NCBI GenBank assembly: GCA_913009765.1
Contig: CAJVYT010000100.1
Span: forward strand, 1 to 11,832
Reading direction: 5' to 3'
Source of the DNA: an uncultured candidate division Zixibacteria bacterium
GTDB lineage: Bacteria; Zixibacteria; MSB-5A5; GN15; FEB-12
DNA length: 11,832 nucleotides
The position numbers were made by a program, and so were the translations under genes. Within the stretch, counting starts at the first letter, position 1. Every line of letters starts with the position of its first letter. The notes beneath the pieces are model-generated. The model did no database searches. It saw only the letters and a list, made by a program, of their open reading frames with translations, and had not been told where the DNA came from. Positions 11,747 to 11,832 of the stretch are shown one piece after another.

Positions 11747-11832
11747 AAAAAAAAAAATAAAAAAAATCAATATTCAACGAGATCGGAAGAGCACAAGTCC
11801 GAATGCACAAAGTGGAGGCAGTACTCGCGTCA
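11747..11832. other. Poly-A tail and degraded second adapter (artefact)
   Basis: An A-rich run (11747-11767) is the usual read-through after an adapter end. At 11780 AGATCGGAAGAGCACA begins a second adapter that resembles the TruSeq index adapter for 16 bases and then diverges, as expected for low-quality read tails. No biology should be read from these bases. Confidence 0.9.

Overview
The window reads as the end of a contig from an environmental, probably uncultured, bacterium with low to moderate G+C. Every gene I can support lies on the + strand. Ribosome binding sites are classical AGGAGG types, and TGA is used as a normal stop, often in ATGA overlaps, so the code is standard. The many short intergenic repeats recall metagenome-derived genomes of groups such as Desulfobacterota, Nitrospirota or Omnitrophota, but nothing here fixes the phylum.

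Layout. Positions 1-912 hold the end of a RelB-like antitoxin-type gene, then an AbrB-like antitoxin and a PIN-domain toxin. Positions 913-2452 have no intact gene. They hold a PIN-domain remnant, a 26-bp inverted repeat and about 1 kb of degenerate 9-bp TTCGTG repeats. Positions 2453-2605 are an orphan C-terminal scrap of a second UDP-glucuronate decarboxylase. A VapBC pair follows (2705-3236), then an isolated TTCGTG cluster (3380) and an intact UDP-glucuronate decarboxylase (3506-4480). Positions 4567-7442 form a dense run of toxin-antitoxin pairs: TumA/TumE-like (toxin interrupted by one TGA), HicAB, DUF433/DUF5615 and DUF4258/YgiT zinc finger. Positions 7702-10902 hold a Wzx-like flippase, a methyltransferase fragment and a Wzy-like polymerase. 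A CgeB-like glycosyltransferase pseudogene starts at 10903 and runs into Illumina adapter sequence at 11689.

How it fits together. The skeleton is a surface-polysaccharide locus: nucleotide-sugar synthesis (UDP-xylose), lipid-linked repeat-unit export, polymerisation and glycosyl transfer. It appears to have been invaded and eroded. At least six toxin-antitoxin modules sit between its genes, three polysaccharide genes survive only as pieces, and the gaps are filled by short repeats. Three neighbouring TA operons are each followed by the same CCCGGC/GTCGGG hairpin repeat. A second repeat family, also with a 9-bp period, lies upstream of several TA modules and in two cases runs up to a likely extended -10 promoter. 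This suggests cassette-like mobility of TA modules by repeat-mediated recombination, which is inference.

Data quality. The last 144 bases are sequencing adapter and low-quality tail, not genome. The frameshifts in the last gene may therefore be partly sequencing error.
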